Assembly (NCBI RefSeq): GCF_013177735.1
Contig: NZ_WOEZ01000086.1
Span: 49,994-113,993 of the forward strand
Direction: 5' to 3'
DNA: 64,000 bases
From: Paraburkholderia elongata
GTDB lineage: Bacteria > Pseudomonadota > Gammaproteobacteria > Burkholderiales > Burkholderiaceae
Under the pieces are notes generated by a model. It was not told the DNA's origin, searched no databases, and worked only from the letters and a program-made list of their open reading frames with translations. This document shows, piece after piece, positions 43,002 through 51,317 of this stretch (the first letter of the stretch is position 1; each line of letters opens with the position of its first letter). The position numbers were made by a program, and so were the translations under genes.

Positions 43002-44039
43002 TTAGCTCTTGTGCCCATCGGCCGGCGTTGCCGCTTTCTCGACGTGACCGCCGAAATCGTGCCGCATGGCCGACAACACCCGGTTTGCAAAATCCGCGTC
43101 GCCCCGCGAGCTGAAACGCGCGAATAGCGCCGCGCTCAGCACCGGCGTCGGCACGCCCTCGTCGATCGCTGCCGCCACGGTCCAGCGCCCTTCGCCCGAA
43201 TCCGATACGCGTCCTGCGTAGCTTTGCAGATCGGCGTCGCTGACGAGCGATCCTGCTATCAGGTCCAGTAGCCACGAACCGATCACGCTGCCGCGCCGCC
43301 ATACCTCGGTGACCTCGGCGAGATTCAGCTCGTACTGGTAAAGCTCGGGACGGCGTAGCGGCGACGTTTCGGCGTCGGCTTCGCGCGCGTGTTTGCCGGC
43401 GTCGGCGTGGCGCAGAATGTTCAGGCCTTCGGCATACGCGGCCATCATTCCGTATTCGATGCCGTTGTGAACCATCTTCACAAAGTGCCCCGCGCCCTGC
43501 GGGCCACAATGCAGGAACCCCCGATCGGCCGTGCTTGCGCCGGCTGTGCGGCCCGGCGTGGCAGGCGCCGCGCCCGCACCCGGCGCAAGCGTCGAGAAAA
43601 TTGGTTCGAGCCGCTTCACGACCTCAGGCTCGCCGCCGATCATCAGACAGTAGCCGCGCTCGCGGCCCGCGACGCCGCCGCTCGTGCCGACGTCCACATA
43701 GTGAAGCTGACGCTTGGCCAGATCGGCGCTGCGGCGAATGTCGTCGTGGTAATAGGAGTTGCCGCCGTCGATCACGATGTCGCCGGGTTCCAGCAAGGGC
43801 ACGAGGTTCTCGAGCGTCTTGTCGACCACCGCTGCGGGCACCATCAGCCACACCGCGCGCGGTTTTTGCAGTTGCGCGACGAGGTCTTCGAGCGATGCTG
43901 CACCCGCGATGCCCTCCTGCTTCAGCTTGTCCACCGCCGCCGGTTGCACGTCGTAAGCGATGCATTGCTGACCGCCCTTCGTCAGGCGGCGCACCATGTC
44001 CGCGCCCATGCGTCCCAATCCAATCATGCCTAGCTGCAT
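43002..44039 (-). CDS. gnd: 6-phosphogluconate dehydrogenase (short form)
   Basis: A 345-residue decarboxylating dehydrogenase that turns 6-phosphogluconate into ribulose 5-phosphate, CO2 and NAD(P)H. It has nucleotide motif GLGRMG at 7-12, GGNSYYHDD near 94, GTSGGVAGRERGYCLMIGG near 119, and catalytic KMVHNGIEYGMM near 200. The length matches the NAD-preferring short family (YqeC/GndA type), not the 470-residue form. An insert (ATPGRTAGASTADR) near 165 is unusual. It feeds ribulose 5-P toward the nearby phosphoketolase and transketolase. Confidence 0.92.
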   Translation of the reverse strand: MQLGMIGLGRMGADMVRRLTKGGQQCIAYDVQPAAVDKLKQEGIAGAASLEDLVAQLQKPRAVWLMVPAAVVDKTLENLVPLLEPGDIVIDGGNSYYHDDIRRSADLAKRQLHYVDVGTSGGVAGRERGYCLMIGGEPEVVKRLEPIFSTLAPGAGAAPATPGRTAGASTADRGFLHCGPQGAGHFVKMVHNGIEYGMMAAYAEGLNILRHADAGKHAREADAETSPLRRPELYQYELNLAEVTEVWRRGSVIGSWLLDLIAGSLVSDADLQSYAGRVSDSGEGRWTVAAAIDEGVPTPVLSAALFARFSSRGDADFANRVLSAMRHDFGGHVEKAATPADGHKS

Positions 44040-44150
44040 ATCTCGCTCCGGAAAGTGTCTCGTTGCGCGCTTCGATCTGGTGACGATACGCTTCTTTGCA
44101 GAGATTTTGCGCAGCCTAAAGTTCCAGACGTGCGTCAGTGCGAGCCGTAG

Positions 44151-45470
44151 TCAAGACGCGGCTTTCGATTTAGCTAACTGTCTTCTTACACAACGCTGCA
44201 CCGCGCGCCACATCTGCGGATAGCGGTAACCCGGCACGGCGAACAGCACCAGCGCGCAAAGCGCCAGCAAACCGCAGAACAGGAACGTGCCGCGATAACT
44301 GAACGCCTGCACCAGCAAACCCGACAACACGCCGGAGAGAATCGAGCCGACCCGCGCCGCATTGAAGAACAGTGCGGTCGCGCGGCCCGGCGATCGCGGC
44401 ATCAGATCCTGCACGTAGGTCATGCCGAGGCACGAGGTCACCGCGACTACAAATGCATTGAGCATCTGCATCGGGATCAGCACGTGAACACTCCCCGCCA
44501 GCGACATCGCGATGAAATACGCGGCGTGAACTGCCGCGCAGGCGGCCAGCCAGTTGGGCTTGTGCAGCGTCGACGACTTCGCGCCGAGCGCGAGCATCAT
44601 CGGGATCTCCGTCAAGGCGCCGAGGCCGAGCATGATCGACACGTCCAGATGCGTGCCGTTCAGGCCGTGCACGATGTAAAGCGGCAGCACGATCATGGTG
44701 GCGTTCGCGGCGAGACCGAGCAAGGTGAGCGCGGCCACGGCACGGCGAATGTCGTTCGGTGAAGCGACGCCCGGCAGGTCCTCGTGCGCCTCTTCGCCGG
44801 GCGCGGTCAGCGGCGGCACGGTGATCGAGGCTGACGGCTCCGAGGCGGTGTCTTCCACCGTGTGATCACCCAGATGACCTTGCGGCTCCTGCATGCGCCA
44901 GACGATGGTCGCGCAGGCCGCGAAACTCGCCGCCGCGAACAGGAAGAGCCCATAGAAGCCCGCACCGGCGAGCACCAGCGCGCCCACCGACGGACCGAAC
45001 ACCCACGCCGCCGAGAGGATCGTCCGCAAGGTCGCACTGGCGAACGCGCGCTCGGCAGGGTCCGGCACCGGCAGCGCCGCGCGGCTGAACGAGAACACCA
45101 TTGAGATCGCCGAGCCACCCGCGCCGATAAAGACAATGCCGACTGCCAGCAACAGCCGGTAGTCACGCACCACGCATAAACATAGATAGCCCAGTGCGGC
45201 GGCCACCAATGCCGCCAGCAATAATGGCCGGTGCCGTCCGCTCGCATCGCTCCACCTGCCGGCGAGGGTGCTGGCGAGCACCCCGCTGGCGGCGATCAGC
45301 GTCATGAAGATGCCGAGCTTGAGCGGCGTCATGCCGGCGCGTTCAACGCCGAACAGCGACAGATACGGAGCGGTGAACGACATCGCCACACCGAGCATGA
45401 GGGTGGCGGCGGCCAGCGGCTTGAAGCCAGGGATGCGCAGCAGGTCGAAAAAACGGGAGGTTTTCAACAC
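44151..45470 (-). CDS. MFS efflux transporter (sugar-efflux type)
   Basis: A 439-residue major facilitator with 12 helices and a long central loop (about 195-240). The A-loop segment GRWSDASGRHRPLL near 70 and ATALFFNAARVGSILSG near 375 resemble the SET sugar-efflux family. It sits beside sugar-phosphate genes, so removal of excess sugar or an analogue is plausible. Substrate unproven. Confidence 0.82.
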   Translation of the reverse strand: MLKTSRFFDLLRIPGFKPLAAATLMLGVAMSFTAPYLSLFGVERAGMTPLKLGIFMTLIAASGVLASTLAGRWSDASGRHRPLLLAALVAAALGYLCLCVVRDYRLLLAVGIVFIGAGGSAISMVFSFSRAALPVPDPAERAFASATLRTILSAAWVFGPSVGALVLAGAGFYGLFLFAAASFAACATIVWRMQEPQGHLGDHTVEDTASEPSASITVPPLTAPGEEAHEDLPGVASPNDIRRAVAALTLLGLAANATMIVLPLYIVHGLNGTHLDVSIMLGLGALTEIPMMLALGAKSSTLHKPNWLAACAAVHAAYFIAMSLAGSVHVLIPMQMLNAFVVAVTSCLGMTYVQDLMPRSPGRATALFFNAARVGSILSGVLSGLLVQAFSYRGTFLFCGLLALCALVLFAVPGYRYPQMWRAVQRCVRRQLAKSKAAS

Positions 45471-45642
45471 GGGGGCGGGGAGTCAGGGAAAGCGAGCCGG
45501 CGACGCGCGAAGCGCGCCGCAGACTTCGTGGCCGGAACAACCGGGGCATTATCGGCCTGGCTTGCAGGAACGTAAACCTGCGTCCCTGCATCCCAAATTT
45601 GTGTTGCGCGCCGTTACGGACGAACTGACGGTATAGACGAGA

Positions 45643-45960
45643 CTATTTGCCCTCGCCTGCCGGCTGCATGACGACGTATCCGCGCTTTTCGAGCGTCCAA
45701 CGGTGCCACTGGTTGCCATAGACGCCACAGGCAATGCCGAACAGCACGGACAGCACCAGTCCGATCGTGCCGGCCGTTTCCCCCCACAAGCCCGTGAAAA
45801 ACAGCAACGTGTTGACCGCCAACATGATGAACGTGGCAAACCACATTCGCTTCGACATAGCCCAGATGAAGCCCAACAACAACGCGCCCCAACTGAAGCC
45901 CGTGGCAACCGCAACCGTGTCGTCCTTGCCGGGGCGCTGAAGGTAGATCCTTTCTGCCAT
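45643..45960 (-). CDS. DUF2628 membrane protein
   Basis: A 105-residue protein with three hydrophobic segments (about 20-40, 43-60 and 64-82) and the DUF2628-like FSWGALLLGFIWAMSKRMW motif. The family is of unknown function and common in proteobacteria. It is divergent from the thioredoxin-like gene. Confidence 0.75.
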   Translation of the reverse strand: MAERIYLQRPGKDDTVAVATGFSWGALLLGFIWAMSKRMWFATFIMLAVNTLLFFTGLWGETAGTIGLVLSVLFGIACGVYGNQWHRWTLEKRGYVVMQPAGEGK

Positions 45961-46184
45961 TTCCTTTCCTGAACGCGATGATGCCTCTAGAGCGAATCAT
46001 GACGTTTAACATGTCACGCTGGCAAGAATATGAGTTTGTGTGAAATTTGCGCGACGACGCACCCGCTGGTAGCCCTCGCTGACGATCCCCGCCATAGCTG
46101 ATACTCTTTATCTGATCCACGCGCAGCAGGGCGCGCGCCAAGCGTAAACCGCTGTCTGCGAAGGTAAAAAACACCGGAGCATCT

Positions 46185-46505
46185 ATGGCAACCCAAACAC
46201 CCTATTCCGCCCACGCCCCCTCTCGAGCCGAGGTCGACGCCCTGCCCGGCACCACGGTCATAGAATTCGGCACGAACTGGTGCGGCTTCTGTCAGGGCGC
46301 GCAAGTGTCGATTGCTAAAGCCCTCGAACCCCATGCCGGCATCCGGCACCTCAAAGTCGAAGACGGCCCAGGCCGCCCGCTTGGCCGCTCTTTCAAGATC
46401 AAACTCTGGCCCACGCTGGTCTTCATGCGCGATGGCGCCGAAGTCGCACGTATCGTGCGTCCGACCGACGCCACGGACATAGCCGAGGCTTTCGCTTCGC
46501 TCTGA
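46185..46505 (+). CDS. Thioredoxin-like protein
   Basis: A 106-residue thioredoxin fold with the active site WCGFCQ (variant of WCGPC) near residue 32 and the cis-proline in LWPTLVFM. It is cytosolic, without a signal. It probably reduces disulfides. A CGFC centre has a different redox potential from classical thioredoxin. The aldolase gene starts 43 bp later, so the pair may be one operon. Confidence 0.88.
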   Translation: MATQTPYSAHAPSRAEVDALPGTTVIEFGTNWCGFCQGAQVSIAKALEPHAGIRHLKVEDGPGRPLGRSFKIKLWPTLVFMRDGAEVARIVRPTDATDIAEAFASL

Positions 46506-46548
46506 TGCAAGACTTCATCCGCAAACCGGATTAAAGGGAGCACACCTC

Positions 46549-47568
46549 ATGGACACCCGTAGCGAGCTGCAAGCCACCGTCAATGCGATGGCCCAACCCG
46601 GCAAAGGTCTTCTCGCCGCCGACGAAAGCGGCCCGACCATCGCCAAACGCTTCAAGACGATCGGCCTCGAATCCAGCGAGGAAAACCGCCGCGCCTACCG
46701 CAACCTGCTGCTCACCACACCGGGCCTCGGCGCATTCGTGAGCGGCGTGATCCTTTACGAAGAAACACTCGGGCAGAAAGCGGACGACGGCACGCCTTTC
46801 CCGCAACTCGCCGCCCGAAACGGCATCGTGCCCGGCATCAAAGTGGACCTCGGCAAGATTCCGCTTGCGCTCGCCCCTGGTGACGAAATCACCGAAGGTC
46901 TCGACGGGCTCGCCAAGCGTTTCGTCGACTACAAGCGGCAAGGCGCGCGCTTCGCGAAATGGCGCGCGGTCTACAACATCACGGCGAGCTTGCCGAGCCG
47001 CCTCGCCATCGAAGCGAATGCCGACTCCCTCGCGCGCTACGCGGCGATCTCGCAGGAAGCGGGCATTGTGCCGATCGTCGAACCGGAAGTGCTGATGGAC
47101 GGCGATCACACCATTGGACGCTGCGCGGAAGTGACCGAGGCCGTGTTGCACGAGGTGTTTAATGCGCTGCACCGGCATCGCGTGGTGCTCGAACATATTC
47201 TGCTGAAGCCTAGCATGGTGCTGGCGGGCGCTGAACATGCGCAGCAATCATCGACTTCGGATATCGCGTCGCACACCGTGCGGATACTCAAGCGCACGGT
47301 GCCGTCGGCGGTGCCGGGGATCGTGTTCCTGTCCGGCGGGCAAACGCCGGAAGAGGCAACGGCCAATCTCGACGCAATGAATCGCCTCGGGCCGCTGCCG
47401 TGGAATCTGAGCTTCTCGTATGGGCGTGCCTTGCAGGAACCGCCGCTGCAAGCATGGAAGGGTCAGGCGAGCAACGTCAAGGAAGCCCAGGAGGCGTTGC
47501 TCAAGCGCGCCCGTCTGAACGGCGCGGCGGCACTCGGCAAGTACGACGCAGCGCAGGAAAAGAGCTAG
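46549..47568 (+). CDS. Class I fructose-bisphosphate aldolase
   Basis: A 339-residue aldolase of the eukaryote-like class I family, cleaving fructose 1,6-bisphosphate via a Schiff base. It has GKGLLAADESGPTIAKRF near 18, GIKVDLG, RFAKWRAVYNI near 136, IVPIVEPEVLMDGDH near 174, and the Schiff-base lysine in LLKPSMV. AAGGGAGCACACCTC precedes the ATG. It works without metal, unlike class II aldolases. Confidence 0.95.
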   Translation: MDTRSELQATVNAMAQPGKGLLAADESGPTIAKRFKTIGLESSEENRRAYRNLLLTTPGLGAFVSGVILYEETLGQKADDGTPFPQLAARNGIVPGIKVDLGKIPLALAPGDEITEGLDGLAKRFVDYKRQGARFAKWRAVYNITASLPSRLAIEANADSLARYAAISQEAGIVPIVEPEVLMDGDHTIGRCAEVTEAVLHEVFNALHRHRVVLEHILLKPSMVLAGAEHAQQSSTSDIASHTVRILKRTVPSAVPGIVFLSGGQTPEEATANLDAMNRLGPLPWNLSFSYGRALQEPPLQAWKGQASNVKEAQEALLKRARLNGAAALGKYDAAQEKS

Positions 47569-47639
47569 GCTCTATGGCGAGCGGCCCGCGCAATCCTGTC
47601 GAGCAGTGCCTGCAACGAAACCGGCTTGCCGAGGTGGCC

Positions 47640-49808
47640 TTACGGCTCGCAAACCACCAGTGCGTGCAGCTCGTCGATATTGAAGGGTTTGGCGAGTATC
47701 GCTACACCGAGCCGGCGCGCCCGTTCGAGTTCGTCGGCGTAGCCCGTCATCAGCGCGATCTTCTGCGCGGGCCACGCGTTGCGTACCTTCTCCGCGAGGT
47801 CGATGCCGTTGAGCCTGCCCGGCATCTGGATGTCGGACAGCACGAGTTCGAACTTCGCGCCGCCGGTCAGCACGTCGAGCGCCTGGTCGGCGGTCGGCTC
47901 GTGGCGAACTTCGCAGCCGAAGGTTTCCAGCACGGCAGCAACGCCTGCCGCCACGTCTTCGTTGTCTTCCACCAGCAGTACGGCGCCCTTTGAAGTCGGC
48001 GCCCCTTGTTGGATTGTTGCTACGTCCGGCGCCGACGGCTTTTGCCGCTCGCGATAGCGCGGCAAATAAAGTCTGACCGTCGTGCCGCTGCCCTGCACGC
48101 TGTCGATTTTGGCCATGCCGCCTGCCTGTTCGCACATCGCGAGAACCTGAGCGAGGCCGAGGCCGGTGCCCGAGCCGCGCACCTTGGTGGTGAACAGCGG
48201 CTCGAACGCGCGACGGGCGACGCCTTCGGACATCCCTTCGCCGTCGTCGGAGCAGGCGATCAGCACGTATTCGCCATCGGGCAGCAAGGTGTCGCTGCCC
48301 GCCAGACGGTTGTTCTGGCAACGGATCACGAAGCGGCCGCCGCGCGGCATCGCATCGCGCGCGTTGAGCGCCAGATTCATGATCGCGAATTCGAGGTCAG
48401 TCGAATCGGCCAGCACCTGCCAGACGTTCTCGACCATGTTCAAGGCCATTTCGATGTTGTCGCCGAGCGCCGCGTCGATTAGCGGTGCGGCGCTCGGCAG
48501 CCATGTGGCGAGGTTGACCGGTTCCTGCTTGAGCGGCTGCTTCTTCGCCACGCTCAGGAGCTGCCGCGTTAGCGATTCCGCCGAGGCCGTGGCGCGCTCA
48601 ACGGCTTGCACCTCTTTTTCCAGATTGTTGTAGCGCTTCAAACGCGCCAGTTCGGTGTTAGCCGATACCACCATCAGAAGATTGTTGAAGTCGTGCGCGA
48701 CATTGGCGACGAGATTGCCGAGCGCGCCCATGCGCTGTAATTGCCGGCTCGACGCCTCCGCGGAAAGACGCATGGCCACTTCGCCTTGCCAGCGCTCCCA
48801 CGCGCGGCGCTCGCCGGCGAGCTGGCGCAGCGAGAAAAACACCAGTAGCCAGATCGCGACGCAAGGCACGGCCGTGATCGCCGCGATCGCCATGAAGTGC
48901 TGGCGCCACGCAGCGCCGATCGAGGCAGTCGCATACGCGCTTATTACATAAAGCGGATAGTCGCCGACGCGGCGAAACGCCAGCAACCGTTCCACGCCGT
49001 CGACCGTGGAAGTCAGACGGATATGGCCGAAGAGCTGCTTGTCGCGCATTGCCGCGGTGAATGCGCTCTGCTGGGTGGGCCTCGCGCTGGTCGGCCACGC
49101 CGGATAACGCACCAGCAGACTGCCGTCCTGGCGGTACAGCCCCAGCGAGAGCGAGGTATCGCCATTCGTCAGATCACTGTAGAAGCGCGAAAAGTACTCG
49201 GTGCGCAGCGCCACGGACACCACACCGAGGAATTGTCCGTTCTCGCCTGAGCGTCCGGTCGAAGTGTTGAACACATTGGTCTGCGACAGTGGCCCGAACA
49301 TGGCCCGGGAGAAATACGGCCGCGGCCGCATCGCCTTGGCGGCAGTGAAGTCTTCGCGTTGACTCGTCGACATGGCCGGCGCCGGATAGGCGCGGCTCGA
49401 CACCAGCAAATCGCCGTTCGCGCCGAGCAGGTAAATCGACGCAACCTGCGGAAAGTCGCCGCCGATTTGCCGCAGACGGTCGTGCAATCCGGCTTCCTGC
49501 GCGCGAATCTGCGCGTCGTTGTCATTACCGAGCAGGTCGACGATGCGCGAGGCCATCTGCTGGTTAAGGTCCAGCACCTTGACGGCCTGTTCCTCGGTCA
49601 CGCGCGCGAGCCGGTCGATCATGTCGTTCGAATCGGCAATCCGGCGCTGGTAATCGAAATACCCGTAACCCGCGAGGCAGGCCAGCGGAAACACAATCGA
49701 AACGGCGAGCACGATCAGAAGCATGCGCCGCGTCGCCGCGAAATTACGCGATGGCATGGGGAAATCGACTGCGACACGCTCCGCACGTTGCACGGTCACG
49801 ATCTCCAT
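47640..49808 (-). CDS. Hybrid sensor histidine kinase with receiver
   Basis: A protein of about 722 residues. Membrane helices lie at about 28-48 and 290-312 and flank a periplasmic dCache-like sensor domain. A HisKA domain carries the histidine in ANVAHDFNNLLM, and a HATPase has DDGEGMSEG and GTGLGLAQV. The C-terminal receiver has its aspartate in LVLSDIQMPG. The output is probably passed to a separate protein; the lone receiver at 50,244 is a candidate partner. ATG 49,808 (MEIVTVQR) has no clear ribosome site and an upstream ATG at 49,853 exists. Confidence 0.85.
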   Translation of the reverse strand: MEIVTVQRAERVAVDFPMPSRNFAATRRMLLIVLAVSIVFPLACLAGYGYFDYQRRIADSNDMIDRLARVTEEQAVKVLDLNQQMASRIVDLLGNDNDAQIRAQEAGLHDRLRQIGGDFPQVASIYLLGANGDLLVSSRAYPAPAMSTSQREDFTAAKAMRPRPYFSRAMFGPLSQTNVFNTSTGRSGENGQFLGVVSVALRTEYFSRFYSDLTNGDTSLSLGLYRQDGSLLVRYPAWPTSARPTQQSAFTAAMRDKQLFGHIRLTSTVDGVERLLAFRRVGDYPLYVISAYATASIGAAWRQHFMAIAAITAVPCVAIWLLVFFSLRQLAGERRAWERWQGEVAMRLSAEASSRQLQRMGALGNLVANVAHDFNNLLMVVSANTELARLKRYNNLEKEVQAVERATASAESLTRQLLSVAKKQPLKQEPVNLATWLPSAAPLIDAALGDNIEMALNMVENVWQVLADSTDLEFAIMNLALNARDAMPRGGRFVIRCQNNRLAGSDTLLPDGEYVLIACSDDGEGMSEGVARRAFEPLFTTKVRGSGTGLGLAQVLAMCEQAGGMAKIDSVQGSGTTVRLYLPRYRERQKPSAPDVATIQQGAPTSKGAVLLVEDNEDVAAGVAAVLETFGCEVRHEPTADQALDVLTGGAKFELVLSDIQMPGRLNGIDLAEKVRNAWPAQKIALMTGYADELERARRLGVAILAKPFNIDELHALVVCEP

Positions 49809-50243
49809 GAAAGATGAGTACAGGTCGGGGTGGCAGTGCACAACGCGCCTCACGTTGTTCGTGCGCTATTTCCTTTCCCCGGAATTTACAGCACTTCCGC
49901 CGTTCTCCATAGGGTGCCTCTTCACGTTGCCGCGGAACGTGCAAGCACTGCGCGTGACGTGTTCGGCATGGACATGAATGGAGGCAGGAATGACGCGGGC
50001 CAGGAGAGCGTCCGTTGAGCCGGCTAGCCGGTCAAGCGATTAACCGGCGAGGACATCGCGGTGTGATTGACGCATCGGGCATGACGCGTTTTGTGACCAT
50101 ACGCCGCCGATAACGCGCTTTGTGCTAAGGGTTTTTGCTTAAGGGCACACCACAGCGAACGGTGTGTATCGATTATTTGCATCGAACTGCTAAAACTACG
50201 AGAAAGCGTCACTAAGCATTCTTCTTCAACCGTTACGCCATTT
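49809..50243. other. Intergenic stretch
   Basis: 435 bp between the hybrid kinase and the receiver gene. It contains a weak hairpin (GCCGGT at 50,027 with ACCGGC at 50,043) and no reading frame or known motif I can support. Confidence 0.5.
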
Positions 50244-50636
50244 TTACGGCGGCCCGATTGCATGCAGCGCGGCGGCCGACTCGAGCAAGCGCAAGAGGCG
50301 CTCCGGTGTCAGGGGTTTGGCACAATGCGCGTCGAAACCCGCTGCCCTGGCACGCGCCCGATCTTCGCGCGAAGCAAAAGCCGTACAAGCCACCAGCAGC
50401 ATGTCCGAAGTCAACGGGTTGGCTCGCAGGCGACGAGCCAGCTCGAGGCCATCGAGGCCGGGCATCTTGATGTCGAGCAGAACGGCAAACGGCTGCCACG
50501 CACAGGCCATATCGCAAACGGCAAACGGATCTAGCAGCGCGCGGCACTCAAAACCGTCGGCATTCAGGAGCATCTGCAAAGCTTCGGCCGCTTCCTGGTA
50601 ATCGTCGACCACAAGCACGCGACGGTTTGATGCCAT
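50244..50636 (-). CDS. Stand-alone response-regulator receiver
   Basis: A 130-residue receiver. It has an acidic pocket in LVVDDYQEA, a phospho-acceptor in VLLDIKMPGLDG near residue 54, a threonine in ACTAFAS and a lysine in HCAKPL. There is no output domain. Start MASNRRVLVV at 50,636 begins the fold; the longer upstream frame is non-coding. Probable partner of one of the two neighbouring hybrid kinases. Confidence 0.82.
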   Translation of the reverse strand: MASNRRVLVVDDYQEAAEALQMLLNADGFECRALLDPFAVCDMACAWQPFAVLLDIKMPGLDGLELARRLRANPLTSDMLLVACTAFASREDRARARAAGFDAHCAKPLTPERLLRLLESAAALHAIGPP

Positions 50637-51193
50637 CGCATACTGAATAGGCCGCCAAACCACGACGTCATCGTTCTCGTCGATTGTGTTATCGAACGTC
50701 ACCCTGGTCTCCCTGCTTTTATTGGTGCCGTTTTGGGCACCGATGAATATGCGCGCAAGATTCGCACCCACCGCGCGGCGAGCGCTTATCGCTCGCCTGG
50801 CATTCGCTTCGGTTTTCGCCACGCCGCCCCGATCCGCTGCCACGCACGCGCTACCTCATCACCATAGCTCACTGGGCGCACGGCCGCTTCCTGATTTATG
50901 CCGTCTTGACTCATCCCCATACATCGTGCGCAAGTGCGCGATATTGCGTTGAAATATGGACGAAACGCACTTCCGTCATGCATGCCGCCCGTGCTGCGTG
51001 CATTGCGCATAACTTCGTGTTCACCTCGGCATCATCAGTCCGTTGTATACGGCCGAATATAATCGCGCGAGCTGGGGAAAACACCCAAACGTCAGTTGAA
51101 TGCGAACGCGAAATCTGTCCTGCGGTAACATTCCCCATCGATGCCGGGCCTGGCGTATTCGCCGCTGATCCCGACAGGCCACAGGACTCGACG
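50637..51193. other. Intergenic stretch
   Basis: 557 bp between the divergent receiver gene and the RsbQ remnant. It must hold both promoters. I see no gene, repeat or recognised operator in it. Confidence 0.5.
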
Positions 51194-51313
51194 ATGAGCT
51201 TCAGCAAACGCAACAACATAAAGATTTTCGGTAGCGGCAAGCGGCCCATGGTGCTGGCGCATGGCTTCTGCGACCAGAACATGTGGCGCTACTTCGAACC
51301 GCTCGGCCTGTAA
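51194..51313 (+). pseudogene. RsbQ-like hydrolase with internal deletion
   Basis: A 39-residue frame, MSFSKRNNIKIFGSGKRPMV then LAHGFCDQNMWRYF, that matches the first 30 or so residues of RsbQ-type alpha/beta hydrolases (normally about 270 residues). It then ends EPLGL and stops 4 bp before the next start. The glycine in the usual HGFGCDQ is lost, and the catalytic serine, acid and histidine are all absent. The operon-like spacing to the PAS kinase is intact, which suggests a clean internal deletion. Confidence 0.75.
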
Positions 51314-51317
51314 GACG